From: Prevotella sp. UBA3776
GTDB taxonomy: Bacteria; Bacteroidota; Bacteroidia; Bacteroidales; Bacteroidaceae
Assembly (NCBI GenBank): GCA_002369515.1
Contig: DFFM01000018.1
Span: 1-9,936, forward strand
Direction: 5' to 3'
DNA: 9,936 bases
Every line of letters starts with the position of its first letter. Position 1 is the stretch's first letter. The notes under the pieces were generated by a model. The model saw only the letters and a list, made by a program, of their open reading frames with translations. It ran no database searches and was not told where the DNA came from. Shown here in pieces: positions 1 to 6,105 of the stretch. Position numbers and translations under genes: made by a program.

Positions 1-31
1 TTAGGAACTCCCGAAACTTAAATTAGTCACT

Positions 32-209
32 TTATTCGTCTAAAATTGGCAGTTCACCCAAGAATCTGTCAAAGTCAATCTGGAAAAGTCTGTCTTGTAT
101 AATGCGGTATTTCTCAAATTCTGTCTCAGCGTGTTCCTTTGCTTCTTCTGCCGTTACACTACCTGAAGTTTGTATTGGTGGCCCATTGCCTAAACTGAGT
201 GGCACGAAT
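32..209 (-). pseudogene. RhuM-family protein remnant, middle deleted
   Basis: Two pieces of one protein family can be read on the minus strand in different frames. At 209-162 the frame reads IRATQFRQWATN and then hits a stop at 161-159; this matches the conserved (R)ATQFRxWAT segment in the first half of RhuM-like proteins. At about 175-32 another frame reads TAEEAKEHAETEFEKYRIIQ and on through DRLFQIDFDRFLGELPILDE to a TAA, which matches the usual RhuM C-terminus. Roughly 180 residues that normally separate the two are absent, the frame changes at the junction, and a stop codon (212-210) immediately precedes the first piece. No RhuM N-terminus is visible between 210 and 349. RhuM was named from a Salmonella pathogenicity island and is common in mobile regions; its biochemical role is unclear. 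Family assignment is from recalled motifs, not a search. The gene is clearly non-functional. Confidence 0.72.
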
Positions 210-217
210 CTAAAAAG

Positions 218-257
218 CTTTCACCCATTGGAAAGGTTGTTTCCAATGGGTGGAAAG
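218..257. repeat. Strong hairpin next to the RhuM remnant
   Basis: CACCCATTGGAAA (222-234) and TTTCCAATGGGTG (240-252) are perfect 13-bp inverted arms around a GGTTG loop. Skipping one base (253) extends the stem by four pairs to 218 and 257, giving 17 pairs. There is no T-run directly after it on either strand, so a classical terminator is not the best reading. It starts nine bases from the point where RhuM homology stops, which suggests a palindromic insertion or a recombination endpoint. Confidence 0.8.
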
Positions 258-349
258 GATGCTTCTGAACACTGAAAAAGCCTGTATTCAGATAATTCCA
301 CCGATTTATTTGAACACAAGCTTTTTTTTGAGCACACAGCACTATTGTT

Positions 350-523
350 TTAATTTCTCAGGCAACCGATAGGTACAACGAACACACCATCTTCCTTTCG
401 TTGGTAGGCAAAATCGCCGGTAGCCGTAAGCACCATGAGGAATGAAGGCCCTTCCAAAAGAACTGCACCACATCCTTTGAGCTTACGTTCAAGCAACTTG
501 TCGAGAATCCTTTTCTTGTACAT
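350..523 (-). pseudogene. AAA/DUF4143 ATPase with clean in-frame internal deletion
   Basis: The 57-codon frame begins MYKKRILDKLLERKLKGCGA and continues VLLEGP, the usual N-terminus of the Bacteroidota ATP-binding proteins with an AAA_14 domain and a C-terminal DUF4143 domain. In intact relatives, which are about 430 residues long, this is followed at once by the Walker A lysine segment (GPKWxGKT). Here, from residue 26 or 27, the sequence continues SFLMVLTATGDFAYQRKEDG and VFVVPIGCLRN, which is the C-terminus of the same family. Walker A, Walker B and nearly all of DUF4143 are missing, yet the frame is intact across the junction at Pro26 (446-448). ATG at 523 is chosen over the upstream ATG at 664 because family similarity starts there and AGGA (532-535) sits 8 bases upstream. 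It cannot be an ATPase. It could be an expressed micropeptide, but decay is the simpler reading. Confidence 0.75.
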
Positions 524-553
524 TGTAACGTCCTTTTTTATAGAAATCCGCTG

Positions 554-561
554 CAAATATA
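554..561 (-). promoter_or_regulatory. Candidate -7 box for the 57-codon remnant
   Basis: The minus strand reads TATATTTG, a perfect TAnnTTTG box, 30 bases upstream of the ATG at 523. No clear TTTG lies 19-21 bp further upstream. That position (about 581-584) falls inside the first unit of the 23-bp repeat array, so any -33 function would overlap the repeats. Confidence 0.5.
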
Positions 562-577
562 ATACTATTTGTTTGAA

Positions 578-659
578 TTCGGTAATTTGGCTGAATATTT
601 TTCGGTAATTTGGACTATTTTTATTCGGTGTTTTGGCCTTGCTTTGTTCGGTAATCCGC
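578..659. repeat. Four-unit array with exact 23-bp period
   Basis: A 13-bp core recurs at 578-590 and 601-613 (both TTCGGTAATTTGG), 624-636 (TTCGGTGTTTTGG) and 647-659 (TTCGGTAATCCGC). The starts are each exactly 23 bp apart, and the three 10-bp intervals between cores are unrelated. The array sits directly upstream of the candidate promoter of the AAA/DUF4143 remnant, with the first unit over the expected -33 region. An array of protein-binding half-sites is the most natural reading. It is too short and too degenerate for a CRISPR. Confidence 0.75.
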
Positions 660-1006
660 GTCAATTTCTACTATAAGGCATTCTCCTCGCTTTGCGGCAC
701 CGTCTATTTCTAAAGGTTGATTTTGTTCACGACCAGTTTGACTGTAGGAACCTGCTCACTCCGCTGTGACAGATGTGATAGAGAAAATAGCAACTTTCTC
801 TATAGGTAATTATTACCCCCCGCCTAATTGTTTTTCTATATACGAAAGTTGCTATTCTATCCTTCATATCCTTTATTCTACATGGAAACGGCATCCGTAA
901 GTGTGCCATTTACGCCTTGTAAATGATACATTTGGACTTTGAGTGGCTTTCTATGTCAACGCTACTGGGCGGTTCGTTCGTCAGCATGGCCCCTGAAAAT
1001 GAAGGA
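660..1006. other. Gene-poor AT-rich stretch beside tRNA-Phe
   Basis: No gene could be supported here. The minus strand has a 60-codon open frame (727-909) and a shorter one through about 620-755, but neither shows a recognised motif, a convincing start site or codon use like the nearby operon. The stretch contains a long-spaced inverted repeat (786-856) and a small perfect hairpin (907-925: CATTTAC, GCCTT loop, GTAAATG). Its base composition differs from the GC-rich operon to the right, consistent with imported, decaying DNA. Confidence 0.5.
786..856. repeat. Inverted repeat with 13-bp arms
   Basis: AATAGCAACTTTC (786-798) is the exact reverse complement of GAAAGTTGCTATT (844-856), with 45 bp between. 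The interval includes GGTAATTATTACC (805-817), itself nearly palindromic, followed by a CCCCCCG run. It could be a small palindromic mobile element, ends of a decayed insertion element, or a structured RNA. No flanking target duplication was noticed. Confidence 0.65.
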
Positions 1007-1035
1007 AGCCCGGCTCCACGAGGGAAAACCGGGCT
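1007..1035 (-). terminator. Probable terminator of tRNA-Phe
   Basis: A 7-bp GC-rich stem, AGCCCGG (1007-1013) and CCGGGCT (1029-1035), has a 15-nt loop. It starts 15 bases past the 3' end of the tRNA on the minus strand and is followed on that strand by TCCTTCATTTTC. The T-tract is weak, so termination or RNA processing are both possible. Confidence 0.55.
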
Positions 1036-1049
1036 AATGAAAGGAGGAG

Positions 1050-1122
1050 TGGTACCTCCAGGAATCGAACCGGGGACACACGGATTTTCAGTCCGATGCT
1101 CTACCAACTGAGCTAAGGCACC
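1050..1122 (-). tRNA. tRNA-Phe (GAA)
   Basis: The minus strand folds as a standard 73-nt tRNA. The acceptor stem GGTGCCT pairs with AGGTACC (one G-T), the D arm is GCTCAGTTGGTAGAGC, the anticodon loop is CTGAAAA giving GAA (Phe), and the T arm contains GGTTCGATTCC. The discriminator base is A (1050). The genome continues CTCC rather than CCA, so CCA must be added after transcription, as is common in Bacteroidota. The gene has its own strong promoter and a stem-loop downstream. Its 3' end faces the decayed accessory DNA at 1-1006. Confidence 0.97.
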
Positions 1123-1143
1123 ATGCTTTTATCTAAGCGGATG

Positions 1144-1174
1144 CAAAGGTAAGGAGTTTTTTTCAATCTGCAAA
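1144..1174 (-). promoter_or_regulatory. Promoter of tRNA-Phe
   Basis: On the minus strand TTTG (1174-1171) is followed after 19 bp by TACCTTTG (1151-1144), a full match to the Bacteroidota -33/-7 consensus. The -7 box ends 21 bases before the first base of the tRNA, a sensible distance for a short 5' leader removed by RNase P. Confidence 0.85.
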
Positions 1175-1251
1175 ATATTTTCTCGTTTTTTTTGTCTTTG
1201 TGTGTTAAAAAAGGTCTGAAAAGTGAGATTTCTGCCATTTCCCTATCAAAT

Positions 1252-2337
1252 TCATTTCTTGAGAGGGTTCCAGCCTTGGGCGCGTATTTCGAACTCGTTG
1301 TCGTCGCGGGTGACGAGCATGGAGCCCAGTTCGGGGCGGGTGATGTGGCCGATGAGGTGGATGTCGTCAAGGTCCTGTATCTTCTCATAGTCGCCTATGG
1401 GCACGGTGAAGAGCAGCTCGTAGTCCTCGCCTCCGTTCATGGCGCAGGTGGTGACGTTCATGTTGAGTTCTTCGGCCATGACGGCGGTCTGATAGTCGAT
1501 GGGGATGTTCTTCTCGAACACGCGGCATCCGCAGTGGCTCTGCTGGCAGATGTGGAGCAGCTCGCTGGAGAGTCCGTCGCTGATGTCCATCATGGCGGTG
1601 GGGCGTATGTTGGCTTCGTGCAGGCGAGCGATGATGTCGCCGCGGGCTTCGGGTTTGAGCTGTCGCTGGAGCAGATACTCCTTGCCAGCAAAGTCGGGTT
1701 GGAACTCGGGCATGGGGGCCGCTACGCCTCCTTCGGCGGAAGTGGCTTTTTGCTTTTGCTGATGCTCGCGGAGCATTTGGTAATAAACGGTCTTTTCGCG
1801 TTCGAGCAGCTGGAGGCCCATGTAGGCTGCCCCCAGGTCGCCGCTGACGCAGATGAGGTCGGTTTCCTTGGCGCCGTTGCGATAGACGATGTCGCTCTCG
1901 GCGGCCTCGCCGATGCAGGTGATGCTGATGGCCAGGCCGGTGAGCGACGAGGTGGTGTCGCCGCCGACGATGTCGATGCCCCACTTGTCGCATGCCATGC
2001 GCAGCCCGCTGTAGAAGGCGTCCATGTCTTCCACGGTGAAGCGTTTGCTCAAGGCGATGCTGACGGTCATCTGGCGCGGTGTACCGTTCATGGCGAAGAT
2101 GTCGCTGATGTTCACCATGGCCGACTTGTAGCCCAGATGCTGAAGGTCGATGTAGGTGAGGTCGAAGTGTATGCCCTCCATGAGCATGTCGGTGGTGATG
2201 AGTACGCGGCTGTCGGGATAATGAAGAACGGCGCAGTCGTCGCCTACGCCGTACTTCGTACTTTGGTTCTTGCTCTCAAGGTTGTTGGTGAGGTGGTCGA
2301 TGAGGCCAAACTCGCCCAGTTTTGCAATGTCTGTCAT
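1252..2337 (-). CDS. thiL: Thiamine-monophosphate kinase
   Basis: ThiL phosphorylates thiamine monophosphate with ATP to give thiamine diphosphate, the active cofactor, in the cytoplasm. The 361-residue protein shows the family marks in order: GVGDDCAV (30-37), TTDMLMEGIHF (48-58) and HLGYKSAMVNISDIFAMNG (67-85). After these come GGDTTSS (125-131), MMDISDGLSSEL (249-260) and NGGEDYELLF (301-310). These are the Mg-ATP and substrate sites of the AIR synthase-related fold. It is longer than the roughly 325 residues of the E. coli enzyme, partly because of a Gln/Lys/Ala/Pro-rich insert at about 192-212. The ATG directly follows the stop codon of the upstream phosphorylase gene with no spacing, so translation is probably coupled. 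It is the last gene of the operon. No convincing hairpin terminator follows; only a T-rich run on the minus strand near 1204-1213. Confidence 0.95.
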   Translation of the reverse strand: MTDIAKLGEFGLIDHLTNNLESKNQSTKYGVGDDCAVLHYPDSRVLITTDMLMEGIHFDLTYIDLQHLGYKSAMVNISDIFAMNGTPRQMTVSIALSKRFTVEDMDAFYSGLRMACDKWGIDIVGGDTTSSLTGLAISITCIGEAAESDIVYRNGAKETDLICVSGDLGAAYMGLQLLEREKTVYYQMLREHQQKQKATSAEGGVAAPMPEFQPDFAGKEYLLQRQLKPEARGDIIARLHEANIRPTAMMDISDGLSSELLHICQQSHCGCRVFEKNIPIDYQTAVMAEELNMNVTTCAMNGGEDYELLFTVPIGDYEKIQDLDDIHLIGHITRPELGSMLVTRDDNEFEIRAQGWNPLKK

Positions 2338-3147
2338 TTAAGCTCTTTTTATCATTTCACGCATGATTTCGGTCATCAGCGGCTGCGCCTTGTTGGCGGC
2401 CTCCTGCACTTCCTCGTGGCTCACCTCGACGGGCACGTCGAATCCGCCCAGGTCGGTGATGACGCTCACGCCGAAGGTCTTGATGCCGCAGTGGTGGGCC
2501 ACGATGACTTCGGGCACGGTGCTCATGCCGATGGCGTCGCCTCCCATGATGCGGTACATGCGGTATTCGGCGGGTGTCTCGAAGGTGGGGCCCTGCACAC
2601 CCACATAGACGCCGTGGACGACGCGTATGCCGCGTTCGTTGGCTATGCGGTCGGCCTCGGCAATGAGCTGGTGGTCGTAGGTTTCGTGCATGTCGGGGAA
2701 TCGCGGTCCGGTGGGGAAGTTCTTTCCGCGGAGGGGATGTTCGGGGAAGAGGTTGATGTGGTCGGTGATGATCATCAGGTCGCCAATCTTGAATTCGGGG
2801 TTCATGCCGCCTGCGGCGTTCGAGACGAAGAGTGTCTTGATGCCCAGTTCGTACATCACGCGCACGGGAAAGGTCACCTGCTTCATGTCGTATCCCTCGT
2901 AGAAGTGGAACCGTCCCTGCATGGCCAGTATGTCCACGCCTCCGAGCTTGCCGAAGATGAGTTTGCCGGCATGGCCTTCGACGGTGGATACGGGGAAGTT
3001 GGGGATTTCTGTGTATGGGAACTCGTAGGTGTCAGTTATTTCTGAAGCTAATTGTCCGAGGCCCGTTCCCAGCACGATGGCTGTTGTTGGGCTTGTGGTC
3101 ATTCTTTGCTTTAACCAGGATGCTGTTTCTTGAATTTTTTTGTACAT
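2338..3147 (-). CDS. punA: Purine-nucleoside phosphorylase (trimeric class)
   Basis: This enzyme cleaves purine nucleosides with phosphate to the free base and (deoxy)ribose 1-phosphate in purine salvage. The 269-residue length and motifs fit the trimeric PNP class: VLGTGLGQLA (25-34), VEGHAGKL (57-63), QGRFHFYEGY (77-86) and SNAAGGMNPEF (109-119). Further on are YVGVQGPTFETPAEYR (181-196, with Glu190 as the expected purine-binding residue) and DAIGMSTVPEVIVA (204-217). At the place of the human base-specificity Asn243 it has Asp in VITDLGG (229-235, Asp232). The start at 3147 lies inside lpxK; the family N-terminal helix (KIQETASWLKQRM) is encoded from there, so a later start would truncate the protein. 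No Shine-Dalgarno site is visible. The symbol punA is by family; other databases may use different names. Confidence 0.93.
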   Translation of the reverse strand: MYKKIQETASWLKQRMTTSPTTAIVLGTGLGQLASEITDTYEFPYTEIPNFPVSTVEGHAGKLIFGKLGGVDILAMQGRFHFYEGYDMKQVTFPVRVMYELGIKTLFVSNAAGGMNPEFKIGDLMIITDHINLFPEHPLRGKNFPTGPRFPDMHETYDHQLIAEADRIANERGIRVVHGVYVGVQGPTFETPAEYRMYRIMGGDAIGMSTVPEVIVAHHCGIKTFGVSVITDLGGFDVPVEVSHEEVQEAANKAQPLMTEIMREMIKRA

Positions 3148-4204
3148 AGCCAGTTATTTTTTTGTTGAAGTCTTCTTCTTGTTCGAGCATGAACTTGATT
3201 CTTATGGGCAGCTGGTAGATGTTGGCTTTGGCCTCGTCGCTCAGTCCCTCCATGGCGAGCAGCCTGACGGCGTCCTTCTCGGTGGTGATGATGGTCTTGG
3301 GCGAGGGCATGGAGGCGAATCGCTTGTTGATGCGTCGTATGTCGCGCTGTGTGAACTGGTGGTGGTCGGCAAACGTCATGGGTGTGATGTTGTGGGTGTA
3401 GGCCGTCAAGTCGTTCATCAGCTGCTTGGGCGAAGCGATTCCTGTGAGCAGCAGTATCTGCTCGTTGGCTGTGATGCTCGCGAGTGTTCGCGTTGCTCCG
3501 CCGTAGAGGGGCTGCATGTCTTCGTAGGCCAGGGTGGTGAAGTAGAGTTCCTGGTAGGGGAACAGGTCCATGGCCTTGGTGATGACGCGGTACTCGATGG
3601 GCTTCAGCTCGGGCGGACATTTGGTTATGATGACGATGTCGGCTCGGCTCTTGCCGTCCTTGGGTTCGCGCAGTCGGCCTGCGGGCAGCAGCTTGTCGTA
3701 GATGATGAGGCGGTGGTAGTCCACGAGCAGGATGTTCACGCCTGGTTTCACGTATCGGTGCTGGTAGGCGTCGTCGAGCAGCACCACGTCGATGTCCTTC
3801 ACCACCTCGTTGCTGGTGAGCCGGTCGATGCCGTGGCAGCGGTCGCGATCGACGGCCACGTCAACGTCGGGAAACTTCTTCTTCATCTGGAAGGGTTCGT
3901 CGCCGATGACACGCATGGGCGTCTGGCTGTCGGCCAGCACGAATCCTCGGCTCTTGCGCTTGTAGCCTCGGCTGAGCACCGCCACCTTGCACTGGCTCTT
4001 GAGCAGTCGCACCAGATATTCCACGTGGGGAGTCTTGCCCGAACCGCCCACGGTGATGTTGCCCACCGCGATGACGGGCACCTTGAAGCTGCGGCTCTTC
4101 AGCAGCCCTAGCTCGAAGAGTTGGTTGCGCACTTTCACCCCCAAGCCGTAGATCCAGCTTAGGGGCAAAAGCCATTCGTTGATTTTGATGAGGTCGCCTT
4201 CCAT
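3032..4204 (-). CDS. lpxK: Tetraacyldisaccharide 4'-kinase (lipid A synthesis)
   Basis: LpxK phosphorylates the 4' position of the tetraacyl disaccharide precursor to form lipid IVA at the inner membrane. The 390-residue protein has the Walker A loop VGNITVGGSGKTPHVEYL (47-64), LSRGYKR (77-83), GDEP (101-104) and LLDDAYQHR (142-150, the counterpart of DDGFQHR). It continues with LLPAGRLREP (172-181), FADHHQFT (278-285) and TTEKDAVRL (307-315). The open frame extends upstream to 4270, but ATG at 4204 is preferred. From there the protein begins like its relatives (INEWLLPLSWIYGLGV), and it leaves 22 bases after the sppA stop instead of an overlap. The last 38 residues or so lie in the overlap with the phosphorylase gene, are basic and polar, and lie beyond the recognisable fold. 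Its presence points to a Gram-negative envelope. Confidence 0.95.
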   Translation of the reverse strand: MEGDLIKINEWLLPLSWIYGLGVKVRNQLFELGLLKSRSFKVPVIAVGNITVGGSGKTPHVEYLVRLLKSQCKVAVLSRGYKRKSRGFVLADSQTPMRVIGDEPFQMKKKFPDVDVAVDRDRCHGIDRLTSNEVVKDIDVVLLDDAYQHRYVKPGVNILLVDYHRLIIYDKLLPAGRLREPKDGKSRADIVIITKCPPELKPIEYRVITKAMDLFPYQELYFTTLAYEDMQPLYGGATRTLASITANEQILLLTGIASPKQLMNDLTAYTHNITPMTFADHHQFTQRDIRRINKRFASMPSPKTIITTEKDAVRLLAMEGLSDEAKANIYQLPIRIKFMLEQEEDFNKKITGYVQKNSRNSILVKAKNDHKPNNSHRAGNGPRTISFRNN

Positions 4205-4226
4205 GGTGTTGCTGTTCTGGTGCGCG

Positions 4227-6002
4227 TTACTCCACTCTGATGACGAAAGGAATGCGCGCCTGAATGGCATTGTGGTAGTTCATGCGCTTGAGCATCATGA
4301 AAGGCTCGTAGAATTCACCCAGCGTGGCCTTGAGTTTGGTGTTCAGGTAGTTTTCGCCCTTGTTCTCATCCAGCAGTTGGTCCATCCAGTCGTCTGGGGC
4401 CGGATAAGGCTCGGTGTGGAATATGTCGAGCTTGGCCAGTTGGGCGGCTTTGGCCACGGCCAGGTCGAGTCCGCCCAGCTCATCGACGAGTTTGATGCGC
4501 AGAGCGTCCTGTCCCAGCCACACGCGGCCCTGGGCAATCTTCTCCACGGCTTCGTCGGGCATTTTGCGTCCCTCGGCCACGCGCGAGCGGAACAGCTTGT
4601 AGCCCCGGTCGATGTAGGTGTTGAGCATGGCCATTTCGTTGGCGTTGAACGGGCGGGCGCGTGTGCCGAAGGTGGCGTTCGCGTTGGTCTTCACCTCGTC
4701 AAACTTGACGCCCAGTTTCTGAGTGAGCAGCTCGCTCACGTCGGGGAACATGCCGAAGATGCCGATGCTGCCCGTCAGTGTGGTGGGCTCGGCCACGATG
4801 TAGTTGGCGATGCTGCTGATGTAGTAGCCGCCCGATGCGGCCATGCCGCCCATCGACACCACGACGGGTTTCTTGGCCTTGAGCTGTTTCATGGCGTGCC
4901 ATATTTGCTCGGAGGCGTAGGCGCTGCCGCCGCCCGAATTGACGCGCAGCACCACGGCCTTCACGTCGTCGTCGTCGGCCAGTTCGAGCAGGTCCTTCAC
5001 CACCTTCTTGCCCACAATCAGGTGTTCGCCGGGGCTCATCGGGTCGGTGGAGTCTTCATCTACTATGTTTCCGAAGGCATAATAGACGGCAATCTCCTCG
5101 CCCTCGCTCTTGTCTTTCTTCACGTTGCCCATGTCGGCCAGGTTCAGCTGGTTGATGTCGTCGTCCTTGTCGAGCTTGAGCAGGGTTTTCACCTCGTTCT
5201 TCACCTCGTCGGCATAGACCACCTTGTCGGCCAGTTTCATCTTCAGGTACTCGGCGGTGGTCTTGAAGATGGTCAGACTGTCAGCATAGAGGTTGAGCTG
5301 TTCCTTGCTGATCTTGCGGCTCAGGCAGATGTCGTTGACCACGTTGTCCCAGATGCCGTTGACATAGACCGACACCTGCTCGCGGTTGGCGTCGCTCATC
5401 TTGTCGGCGGTGAACATTTCGGGAGCGCTCTTGTAGGTTCCCACCTTCGAGAGCTGCATCTTCACGCCCACCTTGGCCATGAGGTCTTTCAGGAACATGG
5501 GCTGTGCGGCCATGCCGTGGATGTCAATCATGCCCTGCGGGTTGATGAGTATCTTGTCGGCGGTGCTTGCCAGGTAGTATTCGGGCAGGGTGTAGGTGTC
5601 GCCGTAGCTGACAATCCACTTTCCCGCCTTCTTGAAGTCCATCAGAGCGCGGCGGATGGCCTGCAGCGAGGCGTACGAGTCGGGCGAGAAACCGCCAGCC
5701 TCGATGTAGATGCCCTTGATCTTGTCGTTTTTCTTGGCTTTCTCAATGGCGCTGAGTATTTGGTCCAGCCCCAGGGCGTCCTCGCCGCCACTGGTGAATT
5801 TGCTCATCAGGTTGCTTTCCGAGCGCTCGTCCAGCGCTTTGTTCAGGTTGAGCACAAACACACTGTTGTCCTTCACGCTCTTGGTCGATTCGCTCGAGGC
5901 TACCATGCCCACCAGGCTCATGACGCCGAAGATGCCCATGACCACGAAGAACAAAATGAGGCCAACGACGGTGGCCAGCACATACTTGAAGAAATCTTTC
6001 AT
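4227..6002 (-). CDS. sppA: Signal peptide peptidase SppA, long (67K) type
   Basis: SppA is a membrane-anchored serine protease that degrades signal peptides left after secretion. The 591 residues match the long, internally duplicated form. A single N-terminal membrane helix (about 6-33) leads to two ClpP/crotonase-like halves. The catalytic lysine is expected at Lys191 in VGTYKSAPE (188-195) and the nucleophile at Ser390 in MAASGGYY (387-394). Flanking markers are VLRVNSGGGSAYASE (351-365) and LTGSIGIFG (409-417). Lys and Ser are thus in separate halves, as in E. coli SppA. A good ribosome site, TAAGGAGA (6016-6009), ends 6 bases before the ATG, which is unusual for this window and fixes the start. 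It is the first gene of the operon sppA-lpxK-PNP-thiL, with a consensus promoter about 60 bp upstream. Confidence 0.95.
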   Translation of the reverse strand: MKDFFKYVLATVVGLILFFVVMGIFGVMSLVGMVASSESTKSVKDNSVFVLNLNKALDERSESNLMSKFTSGGEDALGLDQILSAIEKAKKNDKIKGIYIEAGGFSPDSYASLQAIRRALMDFKKAGKWIVSYGDTYTLPEYYLASTADKILINPQGMIDIHGMAAQPMFLKDLMAKVGVKMQLSKVGTYKSAPEMFTADKMSDANREQVSVYVNGIWDNVVNDICLSRKISKEQLNLYADSLTIFKTTAEYLKMKLADKVVYADEVKNEVKTLLKLDKDDDINQLNLADMGNVKKDKSEGEEIAVYYAFGNIVDEDSTDPMSPGEHLIVGKKVVKDLLELADDDDVKAVVLRVNSGGGSAYASEQIWHAMKQLKAKKPVVVSMGGMAASGGYYISSIANYIVAEPTTLTGSIGIFGMFPDVSELLTQKLGVKFDEVKTNANATFGTRARPFNANEMAMLNTYIDRGYKLFRSRVAEGRKMPDEAVEKIAQGRVWLGQDALRIKLVDELGGLDLAVAKAAQLAKLDIFHTEPYPAPDDWMDQLLDENKGENYLNTKLKATLGEFYEPFMMLKRMNYHNAIQARIPFVIRVE

Positions 6003-6061
6003 TTTTAGTCTCCTTATAACTGTTTTGTGAATAATTGCTGTTCAATAAGGCATATTTTGTG

Positions 6062-6093
6062 CAAATATAGCAATTTCTCTGATGATAATCAAA
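6062..6093 (-). promoter_or_regulatory. Promoter of the sppA-lpxK-PNP-thiL operon
   Basis: On the minus strand TTTG (6093-6090) is followed after 20 bp by TATATTTG (6069-6062), a full Bacteroidota -33/-7 match. The -7 box lies 59 bases before the sppA ATG. The -33 box overlaps the inverted repeat at 6086-6105. Confidence 0.82.
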
Positions 6094-6105
6094 AAATTTT
6101 GATTA
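6086..6105. promoter_or_regulatory. Inverted repeat between divergent promoters
   Basis: TAATCAAAA (6086-6094) and TTTTGATTA (6097-6105) are perfect 9-bp inverted arms with a 2-bp centre. The element covers the sppA -33 box and touches the plus-strand -7 candidate, a position suited to a shared operator. AT-richness makes chance occurrence possible. Confidence 0.45.

Noticed and set aside
578..659. CRISPR array
   Set aside because: The 13-bp repeats and 10-bp intervals are far too short, two of four repeats are degenerate, and no cas gene is present.
727..909. 60-codon minus-strand open frame as a small gene
   Set aside because: It spans the 13-bp inverted repeat and its interior, lacks a ribosome site and a recognised motif, and is better explained by the repeat.
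1..1049. Duplicated tRNA-Phe 3' end (attachment site) marking an island boundary
   Set aside because: No second copy of the T-arm and acceptor sequence was found by eye in this stretch; it may lie outside the window.
910..1111. Short open frames on both strands over the tRNA
   Set aside because: They read through the tRNA-Phe gene and its terminator; this is a known artefact.
1192..3045. Very long open frame on the plus strand opposite thiL and the phosphorylase gene (617 codons)
   Set aside because: It is antisense to two well-supported enzymes, is rich in Val/Ala/Gly/His as expected for the complement of GC-rich codons, and has no recognisable domain.
4205..4270. Upstream extension of lpxK by 22 codons
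   Set aside because: It would overlap the end of sppA and adds residues not seen at the N-terminus of relatives; ATG at 4204 fits the family start.
4179..6008. Long plus-strand open frame opposite sppA (609 codons), and a similar one opposite lpxK at 3140-4111
   Set aside because: Both mirror confident genes with catalytic motifs on the other strand; their composition is that of a complement shadow.
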